NCBI RefSeq assembly: GCF_900142735.1
Contig: NZ_FRBY01000002.1
Span: 682,001-746,000, forward strand
Direction of reading: 5' to 3'
Source of the DNA: Flavobacterium saccharophilum
GTDB lineage: Bacteria > Bacteroidota > Bacteroidia > Flavobacteriales > Flavobacteriaceae
Length of the DNA stretch: 64,000 nucleotides
Below, piece by piece: positions 34,958-44,857 of the stretch. The stretch's first letter is position 1. Every line of letters starts with the position of its first letter. The position numbers and the translations under genes are program-made. The notes under the pieces are model-generated. The model made no database searches and was not told the origin of the DNA. It worked only from the letters and a program-made list of their open reading frames with translations.

Positions 34958-35000
34958 ACAGTTCGTAATCGTTTAAGTTAGTAGAGCCAAATTAAACAAT

Positions 35001-35140
35001 TACAACGTTGTAGTACATCAAATACCACTACTACATAGCTACATCATTATGTTAAAAACCAATCATACATTACTGAAAACCAATATAATAAATGTTAAAT
35101 TTATTTCTTTAACATAACGTTATGATGTAGTAATGATGTA
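35001..35140 (-). promoter_or_regulatory. Candidate operator cluster upstream of susC
   Basis: Two perfect 12-bp palindromes with an AACGTT core, TACAACGTTGTA (35001-35012) and CATAACGTTATG (35113-35124), lie 100 bp apart. Each is flanked inward or outward by TACATCA/ATGATGTA words: 35014-35020, 35040-35047, 35122-35129 and 35133-35140. The last two are direct repeats one helical turn (11 bp) apart. Probably bound by the adjacent regulator; inference. Confidence 0.55.
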
Positions 35141-35201
35141 TTGGAATTATATAAAAAATTATATTCAAAAATGTAAAAAATGTAAAATTTACATGCAAAT
35201 C

Positions 35202-37946
35202 TTACACACTTAATAAAAATTTTGACAGGTTTTCTTCCTGCGAGAGATTTAATTTCTTTCTTAAGCGATATCTATGCAATTCTACTCCTCTAAATGATAT
35301 ATTCATCATAGGTGCAATTTCCTTTGAAGAAAGGTTCATTTTCAAGTAAACACACAGTTTAATATCCTTCGGAGTAAGGATTGGATATTTCTTTGAAAGG
35401 TTTATTATAAATTCGTTGTGAATCTGATTCAAATTGGTTTCAAAAATCTCCCATTCGTGTTTGTTAACTTCATTAATCTTAATAGCTTTCTTTATTTCAC
35501 TTTTTAGCTTATTAAAGTCTTTTTCAGAATCAAGAATATTCTGAATGTTTTCGATCATTTCGCTTTGTTTGGCTATTGATAATGATTTTCCGGCAACTTC
35601 CGAGGATTTCGTTTGCAATTCAAGTTCCAAAATATGCTTTTGATATTCCTGCATATTTAGTTCATTCTCAGCTTTTAATTCCATTTCAAGAATTTCTCTC
35701 TGATGCTTTAATTCTTCTGCCTGCAATCTTAATTTTTGCATATAACGAAGTTTGTTCCATTTGTAGTAGAAAAACAGCACCGCTCCTATTATTAGCAAGT
35801 ATAAGAGAATCATCCAAAATGAAAAATACCATGGTTTGGCGACACTAAAATCAAAATTGGCAACATTATCATAATTTGCTCCATCGTGTTTGTAAACTTT
35901 GACCGTATGGCTTCCACTGCTTAAATTGTTTAGAACAATCAATCCGTTTGAAACCGGAATATATTCCTTGTTATTATCCAATTTATAAAACAAATTCGGT
36001 TTGCTTGCTCCGTAAATTCCAGAGATAACATTTATTTGCAATTCCGTATTATATTTAATTTTTGAATCGTTTGGAACTAAATTTTCATCATTAAAGGATT
36101 CAATCTTAACGGCTGAATTTTGTTTATTCTCGTATTTTAATTGTAAGGATATAAAACCGTCATCAAGATTTAACAAATAATGGTTGGCATGCTTAAAAAT
36201 CCTTAAATTATCGTTGATCAATTTTCCCTTGTAATACTTTGCCTGAATAATATTCCATAAAAATTTATTTCCCGTCGCTTTAATATGGTATAGAATTCCA
36301 TCCTGAAGTACCATAAAATGATCTTCATCAATACTAATTATATCAGAAACATTTTTAAAATTCTGATTAAATAATTCGTTTTCTTCTAACTTGTTGGTTA
36401 TTGAATTATAAGTGTACCATGAATTATTGATGAGAAATAAAATTTCATTTCTAAACTCAAATATTTTAACCCCAAAATCATTTTTTATCTTGCTTTGTTG
36501 TGTGATATTTTCAACTTTTTTAGTTTTAAAATTATCATCATATACTACACGATATAGACCACGATAATTATCTGCTGCCCAAATTTCATTCTTTTTGTTC
36601 TGGGCTACATATTTAATTGGTTTAGAAAGATCTTTAATAACTTTCCTTTGACTTAAATCTGAAAGATTATCGTATGCGATAACACCGCTATAAGTAGATT
36701 GAAAATAAGTATTATTAATACTGCTTTTCGATAAATTCCAGCCTCCACTAATATTGTTTATTTTAGATAACGAACCATTAGCATAAGAAAATGTACCGTC
36801 ATTATGGCCTATAATATATTTATTATTAATTTCTGTAATATTCCATGCTTGTCCCTGAGTATTGGGCATCATTGTAAATTTACCCGAATCAAACTCAAAA
36901 ACACCATGGTTTGTCGCTATTAAATAACCACTGTTAGTTGTGGCGACAGAATAAACCGAACCTAAAATACCTGAATTATCATAAAAGATTGCAATAGGTG
37001 AATTGATCTCAACATGAGCAATTCCATTATCTAATCCCAGCCACAAATCATTTTCTTTGTCAAAACCAATACTCAGAATAGAGTTATTCATTAAAACATT
37101 TTTTCTGTCAATATTTTTATAAGTATCAGAGTTAAAATCATAAATAAAAACACCTCTGTTTCCGGTACCTACAATAAGTTTATTGTTTTTAGTAAACTTA
37201 CCCACATTAATGGTAGCGCTTTTTAAAATTTCATTTAATGAATTATTCCAAGGCTTTAAACCCTCTTTTTCTACGGTAAAAATTCCCTTTTTCTGCGTAA
37301 AAATGTAAGTCTTGTTTTGATACTTTTCGATAGCATGAACGACACAATTTTTAAGAACATTCCATCCTTTAGGATTTGCAATTCTTGAACCATTCATTTT
37401 AAAAGTACCCTTCGCTACAGAGGCAACATACAGGTTTTGATCTACAACAAAGCAATACGAAATTAGAAATGGAAATTTAATTTTCTGAATGTGTATTCCA
37501 TTATAAATAAAAACATCGTTGAAGGATTGGAAATATAACGAACCATTGAATCTGAAAATTTTCCAGATCTCTTCATTGTCTTTCTCATCAAACAAACGTA
37601 AGTTTTTGGTAATTGAAACATAATGCATTTTACCTTCTTTTCGATACCAATAACCAAATTCCTTATAAGAACCAGAATAGATTCTATCTCCTTCAATCAA
37701 AATTGAACGAATGATCGTTTTATTGGGCAATGTATATTTCTCCCATTTTACTCCATCATAACGCAGTAAATAATGATTATTGGCAAAATACATAGCATTA
37801 TCTTTACCCTGGACAACATTCCAAATTTGATTGTCGCCCTGATAATTTGATTTATTATAATTTTCAACGAAAGGAAGTAATTCTTGTGCTTGAATTTGAG
37901 AAGCGATGAAAAAGAAGAAAAGTGATTTTAGAAGTATCGATTTCAA
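35202..37946 (-). CDS. Membrane-anchored beta-propeller / Y_Y_Y / LuxR-type PUL regulator
   Basis: About 914 aa. An N-terminal signal (KSILLKSLFFFFIASQIQAQ), a periplasmic two-bladed-propeller sensor (~25-635), a Y_Y_Y domain, one transmembrane helix (~707-727), a coiled coil, and a LuxR-type HTH near the end (LTPKDIKLCVYLKMNLSSKEIAPMMN). It lacks histidine kinase and receiver domains, so it is a one-component relative of hybrid two-component PUL regulators. I chose the TTG at 37946: a TATCTTTG -7 box at 37965-37972 overlaps the longer frame, and no ATG precedes the mature protein. It lies next to susC and probably controls it. Confidence 0.85.
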   Translation of the reverse strand: MKSILLKSLFFFFIASQIQAQELLPFVENYNKSNYQGDNQIWNVVQGKDNAMYFANNHYLLRYDGVKWEKYTLPNKTIIRSILIEGDRIYSGSYKEFGYWYRKEGKMHYVSITKNLRLFDEKDNEEIWKIFRFNGSLYFQSFNDVFIYNGIHIQKIKFPFLISYCFVVDQNLYVASVAKGTFKMNGSRIANPKGWNVLKNCVVHAIEKYQNKTYIFTQKKGIFTVEKEGLKPWNNSLNEILKSATINVGKFTKNNKLIVGTGNRGVFIYDFNSDTYKNIDRKNVLMNNSILSIGFDKENDLWLGLDNGIAHVEINSPIAIFYDNSGILGSVYSVATTNSGYLIATNHGVFEFDSGKFTMMPNTQGQAWNITEINNKYIIGHNDGTFSYANGSLSKINNISGGWNLSKSSINNTYFQSTYSGVIAYDNLSDLSQRKVIKDLSKPIKYVAQNKKNEIWAADNYRGLYRVVYDDNFKTKKVENITQQSKIKNDFGVKIFEFRNEILFLINNSWYTYNSITNKLEENELFNQNFKNVSDIISIDEDHFMVLQDGILYHIKATGNKFLWNIIQAKYYKGKLINDNLRIFKHANHYLLNLDDGFISLQLKYENKQNSAVKIESFNDENLVPNDSKIKYNTELQINVISGIYGASKPNLFYKLDNNKEYIPVSNGLIVLNNLSSGSHTVKVYKHDGANYDNVANFDFSVAKPWYFSFWMILLYLLIIGAVLFFYYKWNKLRYMQKLRLQAEELKHQREILEMELKAENELNMQEYQKHILELELQTKSSEVAGKSLSIAKQSEMIENIQNILDSEKDFNKLKSEIKKAIKINEVNKHEWEIFETNLNQIHNEFIINLSKKYPILTPKDIKLCVYLKMNLSSKEIAPMMNISFRGVELHRYRLRKKLNLSQEENLSKFLLSV

Positions 37947-37964
37947 AATATTCAGTTTTATAGT

Positions 37965-37972
37965 CAAAGATA
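37965..37972 (-). promoter_or_regulatory. Candidate -7 box of the PUL regulator
   Basis: TATCTTTG on the minus strand, 18 nt before the TTG at 37946. It supports the shorter start for the regulator gene. Confidence 0.45.
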
Positions 37973-37991
37973 CTGACAAATATTTAATAAG

Positions 37992-38023
37992 TAAAAAAGC
38001 CTCTCGAATGAGAAGCTTTTTTA
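37992..38023 (-). terminator. Terminator after ackA
   Basis: AAAAAAGC-C-TCTC - GAAT - GAGA-A-GCTTTTTT; one mismatch. It lies between the ackA stop and the regulator start, both on the minus strand. Confidence 0.8.
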
Positions 38024-38039
38024 TTCTGATTGATATAAT

Positions 38040-39224
38040 CTAATTCTGAAGCAAATGATAAACCTGATTTGCTATTTCATATTCTTCATCTGTTGGAACC
38101 ACTAAAACTTTAGCTTTTGAGCCTGTTTTATTGATTTCTCTAATCGCTTTAGAACGTATTTGGTTCTTTTCATCATCGATTTCTATTCCGTAATAATCCA
38201 TATCCGTACAAACTAATTTACGCATATACGAAGAGTTTTCGCCAATGCCAGCCGTAAATACAATAGCATCTAATCCATTTAATGCTGCTGCATAGGCGCC
38301 AATAAACTTTTTAATACGATAAGCATTCATTTGCAAAGCCAACTGACATTCTTTATTTCCTTTTTCAGCTTCCGCTTCAATATCACGTAAATCACTGTAG
38401 CCAGTAAGTCCGAGCATACCACTTTGCTTTAATAAAACTGCGTTTACTTCATCAGCTGTATAACCAAGATTTTTAATCATATAAAAAATAACCGACTGAT
38501 CAATATCGCCGGAACGTGTTCCCATAATCAGTCCGTTTGACGGAGAAAACCCCATTGTAGTGTCAATACATTTTCCGTTTTTAACAGCTGCCATACTACA
38601 GCCATTTCCTAAATGAATGGTAATGATTTTAGAATTGTTCTCTAAAAAATCGATTGCTTTTTCAGAAACATATTTGTGGCTCGTTCCGTGAAAACCATAC
38701 ACACGCACTTTATTTTCTGTCAAAAGATAATTTGGAATCGCATATTTATAAGCCACTTCTGGCATTGTTTGATGAAATGCAGTATCAAAAACGGCAATTT
38801 GCTCAGCCGAGCTAAAGATTTCTTCCGCAACATTAATTCCTTCTAAGTTAGCAGGATTATGGAGAGGAGCCAGTTCAAAAAGCTGCTTGATTTTTGCTTT
38901 TACCTTTTCGTCAATTTTTACTGTATCGCTAAAATCACTTCCTCCATGAACGACACGATGTCCAACCGCTGCAATTTCTGAAGTCGATTTTATAACTCCT
39001 TTTTCAACATCTAAAAGCATATTAGCCACTTTTTGCAAACCTACTTTATGATTGGGAATAGGCAACATTTCTTCATGAGAATTAGATGCAGTTTTAAAAG
39101 TAATATTTGAAGTTTCTAAACCAATTCTGTCAATCATACCGGAACAAATTACTTCGTTTGTTGGCATAACCATTAGTTGATATTTTATTGATGAACTTCC
39201 TGAGTTTATGATTAGTATTTTCAT
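38040..39224 (-). CDS. ackA: Acetate kinase
   Basis: Converts acetyl phosphate and ADP to acetate and ATP. 394 aa. Signatures are ILIINSGSSSIKYQL (ASKHA phosphate 1), AVGHRVVHGG, AVFDTAFHQTMPE, YGFHGTSHKYVS, IITIHLGNGCSMAAV, DTTMGFSPSNGLIMGTRSGDID and FTAGIGENS. It lies 164 bp after pta on the same strand; the gap holds an 8-nt word repeat (39232-39266). Confidence 0.98.
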   Translation of the reverse strand: MKILIINSGSSSIKYQLMVMPTNEVICSGMIDRIGLETSNITFKTASNSHEEMLPIPNHKVGLQKVANMLLDVEKGVIKSTSEIAAVGHRVVHGGSDFSDTVKIDEKVKAKIKQLFELAPLHNPANLEGINVAEEIFSSAEQIAVFDTAFHQTMPEVAYKYAIPNYLLTENKVRVYGFHGTSHKYVSEKAIDFLENNSKIITIHLGNGCSMAAVKNGKCIDTTMGFSPSNGLIMGTRSGDIDQSVIFYMIKNLGYTADEVNAVLLKQSGMLGLTGYSDLRDIEAEAEKGNKECQLALQMNAYRIKKFIGAYAAALNGLDAIVFTAGIGENSSYMRKLVCTDMDYYGIEIDDEKNQIRSKAIREINKTGSKAKVLVVPTDEEYEIANQVYHLLQN

Positions 39225-39231
39225 TTTTTTT

Positions 39232-39266
39232 TAGTTGCTAAGGTACTAAGACACTAAGTTTCTGAG
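39232..39266. repeat. 8-nt tandem repeat between pta and ackA
   Basis: TAGTTGCT, AAGGTACT, AAGACACT, AAGTTTCT, GAG: four units of the same AAGNTNCT family as at 3072, here inside an otherwise normal pta-ackA pair. Confidence 0.65.
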
Positions 39267-39388
39267 TTTTTTTTTTATAAAATGAGCAAAGCATTTCAAT
39301 TTTTAATTTAAATTGGGCAAGGTTTCAGGTAATAACTTACCTCGCAAAATTTATCATTAATAATTTATAACTAACAATTAATAAGTAA

Positions 39389-41482
39389 TTAAAGTCCTTG
39401 CGCCTGAATGGCAGTAATGACAACCGTATTTATAATATCATCGACAGTACAACCGCGACTTAAATCGTTTACTGGCTTGTTTAAACCTTGTAACATTGGT
39501 CCTATCGCCAATGCTCCGGTTTCTCTTTGAACGGCTTTATACGTGTTATTTCCTGTATTTAAATCGGGGAAAATTAATACGCTTGCTTGTCCTGCGACTT
39601 CAGAATCCGGCATTTTGCTTTTTCCTACGGCGCGATCTACCGCGGCATCGTACTGAATTGGTCCTTCAATTTTTAAATCAGGACGCTTTTGTTTCACTAT
39701 TTCTGTTGCCGTTCTTACCTTCTCTACTTCATCACCTTTTCCTGAATTACCGGAAGAATAGGAAAGCATAGCTATTTTAGGTTCAATTCCGAAAGCTGAA
39801 CTTGAATCTGCCGATGAAATAGCGATTTCTGCCAATTGCTCTGCTGTTGGATTTGGATTGATGGCACAATCTCCAAAAACCGAAACCCTGTCTTCTAAAC
39901 ACATAAAAAACACAGAGGAAACTACAGATGAATTAGGTTTCGTTTTGATAAATTGTAATGCTGGTAAAATGGTATGCTGCGTGGTATGCGCAGCACCTGA
40001 AACCATTCCGTCAGCGTGGCCTTTATACACCATCATAGTTCCAAAATAAGAAACATCTTCCATTAAATCCCTTGCCATTGTAATACTGACATTTTTTGCT
40101 TTTCGGAGCTCATAATAGGTATTTGCATAATCTTCATAAAACTCAGACTCAGCCGGATTAATGATTTTTATTTTTGAAAAATCAAAAGTAATTCCGAGTT
40201 CAGCAACTTTACTTTCTATTTGTTTTTTATCGCCAATAATTGAAATATCAACCACATCCATATCTAATAATCTCGACGCAGCAGTAATGATTCTATCATC
40301 ATTTCCTTCAGGCAAAACAATATGTTTACGGTGTTGTTTGGCTCTTTTGACCATATTGTACTGAAACATTTTCGGTGTCATTCCTTCCGGTACAAAAGTG
40401 ATCACTCTTTCAGATAAAGCTTCAATTGCTACATATTTTTCAAAAGTGGTAATTGAAGTTTCGATTTTGTGTGTATTATTAGCATAGATTTCAGATCGTA
40501 TCGAACCTATCTTATTGGTAATATTATAAGTACCTCCGTCGACAGCAATAATTGGGACAATTGCCGAAAGTCCTTCAATAAGTTTTAAGATACTGTCTTC
40601 CGGAATAATATTCCCAGTTAAAATAATCCCTGAAATGGTTGGGTAATTAACTGATTCGTTAGCTTGCAAAGCTCCAAGAATAATATCAGAACGATCGCCA
40701 GGTGTAATTACCAAGGCATTATCATGCAAATGAACCAGATAATTGTGCAATTGCATTGCCCCTACACTATAATGTCCAATTTCATTATTCAGATAAGCAC
40801 TTCCAAACAAAACTTTTGCATTAAGCTGATTAACAATTTCCTGCATTGTCGGATTATTCAAACTTGAAATCAATGGAATTGTATTAATCAAAACGTTGGT
40901 CGGCAAACTTTTTTGAAGGCCTTTAGTAACTAATTCAATATTTTCAGGCTGGACTTTATTGGCAAAAACAGATAAAACTTCAACCTCTTTTACTTTGAAG
41001 GAATCGTAAACCAAATAAAGGCTGTCTACTAATTCTTCTAAAGTTTTCCCAACTCCTGAACCAATAATCATGGTTGGAATTCCGAGATTTTTAGCAATTA
41101 GAACATTCAGGTCTAATTCTATTGAAGTTCCTTCTCCTGTAAAGCTAGTTCCTTCAACCAAAACAAAATCAAAACGTTCTTCCAGTTTTTTATATTTCTC
41201 AATAATCAAATCAAGAACCTCTCCTATTTTTCCTTTATTTTTTTTCTTGATCAGTTTACTTTTGGTAATAGCATAAGCCTCTTCAAACTTAATATCAAGG
41301 TTAAAATAAGACAGCACTGTTTCTATATGATTGTCCTGTTCTCCATCAATAAAATCTTCTATTATAGGTCTGAAATAACCCACTTTAGCCGTTTTACCAA
41401 TTAAAATGCTCATCAAGCCTAAAGTAATAATAGATTTTCCGCTATTATGGTCGCTGGTAGCTATATATACTGCTTTACTCAT
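39389..41482 (-). CDS. pta: Phosphate acetyltransferase
   Basis: Interconverts acetyl-CoA and acetyl phosphate. 697 aa long form: an N-terminal P-loop/BioD-like region (YIATSDHNSGKSIITLG), a DRTGG domain (~215-330), and a C-terminal PTA catalytic domain (~375-695) with IVLPEGNDDRI, MVSGAAHTT, IAMLSYSSGNSGKG and GPIQYDAAVD. Located between corA (32 bp upstream) and ackA, giving the acetate overflow/substrate-level phosphorylation pair. Confidence 0.97.
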   Translation of the reverse strand: MSKAVYIATSDHNSGKSIITLGLMSILIGKTAKVGYFRPIIEDFIDGEQDNHIETVLSYFNLDIKFEEAYAITKSKLIKKKNKGKIGEVLDLIIEKYKKLEERFDFVLVEGTSFTGEGTSIELDLNVLIAKNLGIPTMIIGSGVGKTLEELVDSLYLVYDSFKVKEVEVLSVFANKVQPENIELVTKGLQKSLPTNVLINTIPLISSLNNPTMQEIVNQLNAKVLFGSAYLNNEIGHYSVGAMQLHNYLVHLHDNALVITPGDRSDIILGALQANESVNYPTISGIILTGNIIPEDSILKLIEGLSAIVPIIAVDGGTYNITNKIGSIRSEIYANNTHKIETSITTFEKYVAIEALSERVITFVPEGMTPKMFQYNMVKRAKQHRKHIVLPEGNDDRIITAASRLLDMDVVDISIIGDKKQIESKVAELGITFDFSKIKIINPAESEFYEDYANTYYELRKAKNVSITMARDLMEDVSYFGTMMVYKGHADGMVSGAAHTTQHTILPALQFIKTKPNSSVVSSVFFMCLEDRVSVFGDCAINPNPTAEQLAEIAISSADSSSAFGIEPKIAMLSYSSGNSGKGDEVEKVRTATEIVKQKRPDLKIEGPIQYDAAVDRAVGKSKMPDSEVAGQASVLIFPDLNTGNNTYKAVQRETGALAIGPMLQGLNKPVNDLSRGCTVDDIINTVVITAIQAQGL

Positions 41483-41514
41483 AATTTAAAGTTTGAAATA
41501 ATAATTAATAAACA

Positions 41515-42585
41515 TTAAAACCAACGTCTTTTTTTGAAATAGATAATCAAGGCTATCACCAATAAAAACATGGCTCCCATGACCATAAAATACCCGTTTC
41601 TTTCTTTAAGCTCCGGCATATATTCGAAATTCATTCCGTATACCCCAACAATAAAAGTAAGCGGAATAAAAATGGCCGAAATAATCGTTAGTGTCTTCAT
41701 AATTTCATTCATTTTTCGGCTTTGTTCCGAAAAATAAAAATTAGAAGCACTTTCTAATGAACTCATATCCGAATCAATTTGTTCTAAAAGCTCTAAACTC
41801 TTTTGATGCAATCTGATGAAAAAGTTAAACGTTTCTTTTTGAATCAGATCGTTCGTTTCGTCATCTCTTATAGTTTTCAAATAATACAATGAATCACGTA
41901 AGGGTATGATAGAACGTTTTAAAAAATTAAAATTATCGCGGTGATTTTCAATCTTCTCCAAAATAACCGGATCAGCACCTTTTTTAGTCAGATCAATTAA
42001 TTCTTCAATATTCTCTTCCTCGTCTTCAATCGTAATGTAAAAATTTTCCATTACTGCATCTAACAATAAATACAGTAAATAATCTACTTTTTTGGTTCGT
42101 ACGATTCCAGCATGCGTGCGTAAACGTTCCCGTATGTGAGTGAAGAAATCGCTTCGTTTTTCCTGAAATGAAATCAAAATTCCATCTTTCAAAATAAAAC
42201 TCAGCTGTTCTACTTTAAGACCATCTGAATATTCAGAAGGCAAAAGCGATTTGATATTAAAAAACAAAACATCTTGTTGTTCTTCTAATTTCGTTCTTTT
42301 GGTAGTGTTTAATATATCTGCTAATAAAAAATCATCAAGCTTAAAATGTGTTCCAATCGTCTTAATTAATTCGAGATTATTTAATCCATGAATATTCAGC
42401 CAATTATTTTTAGTGTAATCTATGCAGGTATTTAAGGCAAAAACGGTAAATTTTTCATATTCGATAACATCAGCATCGTTATATACAAAAAGCTGCATTT
42501 CAGTTTCGTGATCTTTATGAGATCCAGTATACTCTAAACTAGTATGTTGCAGTTTACGTCCTTTTTTGTATTTTATCTTTCTCAT
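41515..42585 (-). CDS. corA: CorA family magnesium/cobalt transporter
   Basis: 356 aa. A large cytosolic N-terminal domain with a long helical region and two C-terminal transmembrane helices. The pore signature GMN is seen in FIVGVYGMNFEYMPEL, followed by the second helix and a basic KKRRWF tail. Pentameric Mg2+ channel by family. Only 32 bp from pta, so corA-pta-ackA may share a transcript. Confidence 0.95.
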   Translation of the reverse strand: MRKIKYKKGRKLQHTSLEYTGSHKDHETEMQLFVYNDADVIEYEKFTVFALNTCIDYTKNNWLNIHGLNNLELIKTIGTHFKLDDFLLADILNTTKRTKLEEQQDVLFFNIKSLLPSEYSDGLKVEQLSFILKDGILISFQEKRSDFFTHIRERLRTHAGIVRTKKVDYLLYLLLDAVMENFYITIEDEEENIEELIDLTKKGADPVILEKIENHRDNFNFLKRSIIPLRDSLYYLKTIRDDETNDLIQKETFNFFIRLHQKSLELLEQIDSDMSSLESASNFYFSEQSRKMNEIMKTLTIISAIFIPLTFIVGVYGMNFEYMPELKERNGYFMVMGAMFLLVIALIIYFKKRRWF

Positions 42586-42719
42586 TCAAAATGATTTATA
42601 TAGTAATATTACAAAAAAGATTTCGAACGCGAAATGACAAATGTCATTTTGTGAAGATATATAAATAGTGAAGACCTGTCATTGCTAACTTCCTGAAAGA
42701 TATCGAAAATTTAAACCAT

Positions 42720-42752
42720 AAAAAAACCGGACTATTCCTAGTCCGGTTTTTA
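42720..42752 (-). terminator. Terminator after dnaK
   Basis: AAAAACCGGACTA - GGAA - TAGTCCGGTTTTTT on the minus strand, a 13-bp perfect stem with a T run. Confidence 0.9.
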
Positions 42753-42769
42753 TTATTATGAAAGAAGAA

Positions 42770-44653
42770 TTATTTGACTTCTTCGAATTCAACGTCTTCA
42801 ACATTGTCACCTTGCGATTGCTCTTGTTGTGGAGCTGCTTGTTGACCTTGATCACCTTGAGCATACATAGCTTCAGTTGCAGTTTTCCATGCAGCGTTCA
42901 CGTTGTCTAATCCTTTTTGGATAGCCTCAAGATCTTGAGATTGGTGAGCAAATCTTAATTCAGTCAAAGCAAACTCGATTGCAGTTTTGTGATCGTCAGC
43001 AATCTTATCCCCTAACTCTTTCAATTGAGTTTCAGTTTGAAAGATAGTACTGTCAGCTTCATTTATTTTTTCAGCTCTTTCTCTTGCAATTTTGTCAGAT
43101 TCAGCGTTAGCTTCAGCATCTTGTTTCATTCTTTCGATTTCTTCAGAAGTTAATCCAGAAGAAGCTTCGATACGAATATCGTGAGATTTACCAGTTCCTT
43201 TATCAGTAGCAGTTACTTTGATGATACCATTAGCATCAATATCAAAAGCAACTTCGATTTGAGGAACTCCTCTTGGTGCTGGTGGAATACCGTCTAAGTG
43301 GAAACGACCGATAGTTTTATTATCTACAGCCATTGCTCTAGCTCCTTGTAGAACGTGTAGTTCAACAGATGGTTGAGAATCAGAAGCAGTAGAGAAAACT
43401 TGAGATTTTTTAGTTGGAATAGTTGTGTTAGCCTCAATTAATATAGTCATAACACCACCCATAGTTTCGATACCTAAAGATAAAGGCGTAACGTCAAGTA
43501 ACAATACATCTTTTACATCTCCAGATAAAACTCCACCTTGAATAGCTGCTCCAATTGCAACAACTTCATCAGGATTAACTCCTTTAGACGCTTTTTTACC
43601 AAAGAATTTTTCAACTTCTTCAACAATTCTTGGGATACGAGTAGAACCTCCAACCAAGATAACTTCGTCAATGTCAGAAACAGATAAACCAGCATTTTTC
43701 AACGCTTTAGCAACTGGTGCCATAGAACGTTTTACTAATGAATCAGTTAATTTTTCAAATTGAGCTCTAGTTAATTTTTTAACTAAGTGTTTTGGTCCAG
43801 AAGCTGTAGCAGTTACGTAAGGTAAGTTGATTTCAGTTTCTGCAGAAGATGACAATTCAATTTTTGCTTTCTCAGCAGCTTCTTTGATACGTTGCAATGA
43901 CATTGGGTCAAGACGCAAATCGATACCTTCTTCAGCTTTAAATTCGTCAGCTAACCAGTCAATAATAGTATGGTCAAAATCATCTCCTCCTAAGTGAGTG
44001 TCTCCATCAGTAGACAATACTTCGAAAACTCCGTCTCCTAATTCAAGAACAGAGATATCAAAAGTACCTCCACCTAAATCGTAAACAGCAATTTTTTGAT
44101 CAGTTCCTTTTTTATCTAATCCGTAAGCAAGTGCAGCAGCAGTTGGCTCGTTGATGATACGCATAACTTTAAGACCAGCAATTTCACCAGCTTCTTTAGT
44201 AGCTTGACGTTGTGCATCGTTAAAGTAAGCAGGAACAGTAATAACTGCTTCAGTTACAGTTTGACCTAAATAGTCTTCAGCAGTTTTTTTCATTTTTTGA
44301 AGTGTCATAGCTGACAATTCCTGAGCAGTATATAAACGACCGTCAATATCCACACGTGGAGTATTGTTGTCACCTTTTACTACTGAATAAGGTACTCTTT
44401 TTGCTTCCTCAGTGATTTCAGCAAAAGAATGTCCCATAAAACGTTTGATAGAAGCAATAGTCTTTGTTGGATTAGTTACTGCTTGTCTTTTTGCAGGATC
44501 ACCTACTTTAATTTCGCCACCTTCAACAAAAGCGATGATAGATGGAGTTGTTCTTTTTCCTTCTGCGTTAGGAATAACAACTGCTTCGTTACCTTCCATT
44601 ACAGAAACACAAGAGTTCGTCGTACCTAAGTCAATTCCGATTATTTTACCCAT
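42770..44653 (-). CDS. dnaK: Chaperone DnaK (Hsp70)
   Basis: ATP-dependent chaperone, 627 aa. N-terminal ATPase with [35 protein letters not shown] and [12 protein letters not shown]; substrate-binding domain; helical lid; C-terminal Gln-rich linker and acidic [12 protein letters not shown] end. Monocistronic here (no adjacent grpE or dnaJ). Upstream lies a TGGCAC-N5-TTG sequence. Confidence 0.99.
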   Translation of the reverse strand: MGKIIGIDLGTTNSCVSVMEGNEAVVIPNAEGKRTTPSIIAFVEGGEIKVGDPAKRQAVTNPTKTIASIKRFMGHSFAEITEEAKRVPYSVVKGDNNTPRVDIDGRLYTAQELSAMTLQKMKKTAEDYLGQTVTEAVITVPAYFNDAQRQATKEAGEIAGLKVMRIINEPTAAALAYGLDKKGTDQKIAVYDLGGGTFDISVLELGDGVFEVLSTDGDTHLGGDDFDHTIIDWLADEFKAEEGIDLRLDPMSLQRIKEAAEKAKIELSSSAETEINLPYVTATASGPKHLVKKLTRAQFEKLTDSLVKRSMAPVAKALKNAGLSVSDIDEVILVGGSTRIPRIVEEVEKFFGKKASKGVNPDEVVAIGAAIQGGVLSGDVKDVLLLDVTPLSLGIETMGGVMTILIEANTTIPTKKSQVFSTASDSQPSVELHVLQGARAMAVDNKTIGRFHLDGIPPAPRGVPQIEVAFDIDANGIIKVTATDKGTGKSHDIRIEASSGLTSEEIERMKQDAEANAESDKIARERAEKINEADSTIFQTETQLKELGDKIADDHKTAIEFALTELRFAHQSQDLEAIQKGLDNVNAAWKTATEAMYAQGDQGQQAAPQQEQSQGDNVEDVEFEEVK

Positions 44654-44702
44654 TTTTTATATATTTAATTTTGATATACATTTTATAACTCAGGTGGCAT
44701 AA

Positions 44703-44718
44703 GTCAATCTTTGTGCCA
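44703..44718 (-). promoter_or_regulatory. Sigma-54-like promoter upstream of dnaK
   Basis: TGGCACAAAGATTGAC on the minus strand matches the sigma-54 consensus TGGCACG-N4-TTGCA at TGGCAC and TTG with the correct spacing; the -12 C is replaced by A. It lies about 50 nt before the dnaK ATG. The functional class is inferred. Confidence 0.4.
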
Positions 44719-44857
44719 ATATAAAAAACCAAAGTAAATTGTCAGTTTTCATGTCGGCACATTAAAAATCATCTGACAACATGACATTTTTAAAACCTGA
44801 CAGACGTGGCATATCAGTACTTTACGTGTCATTATCAAGAGCTTTTGTTGTTATTTT

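Noticed and set aside
34617..34976. Plus-strand frame opposite the start of susC
   Set aside because: Antisense to the carboxypeptidase-like and plug regions of SusC; no independent support.
37947..37979. Longer N-terminus for the PUL regulator
   Set aside because: A TATCTTTG -7 box lies inside these bases and the extra residues precede a complete signal peptide.
44412..44702. Plus-strand frames opposite the dnaK start
   Set aside because: Antisense to the conserved DnaK N-terminus.
44816..44833. Second sigma-54-like site on the plus strand toward the AhpD gene
   Set aside because: TGGCATATCAGTACTT keeps the GG but lacks the TTG/GC at -12.
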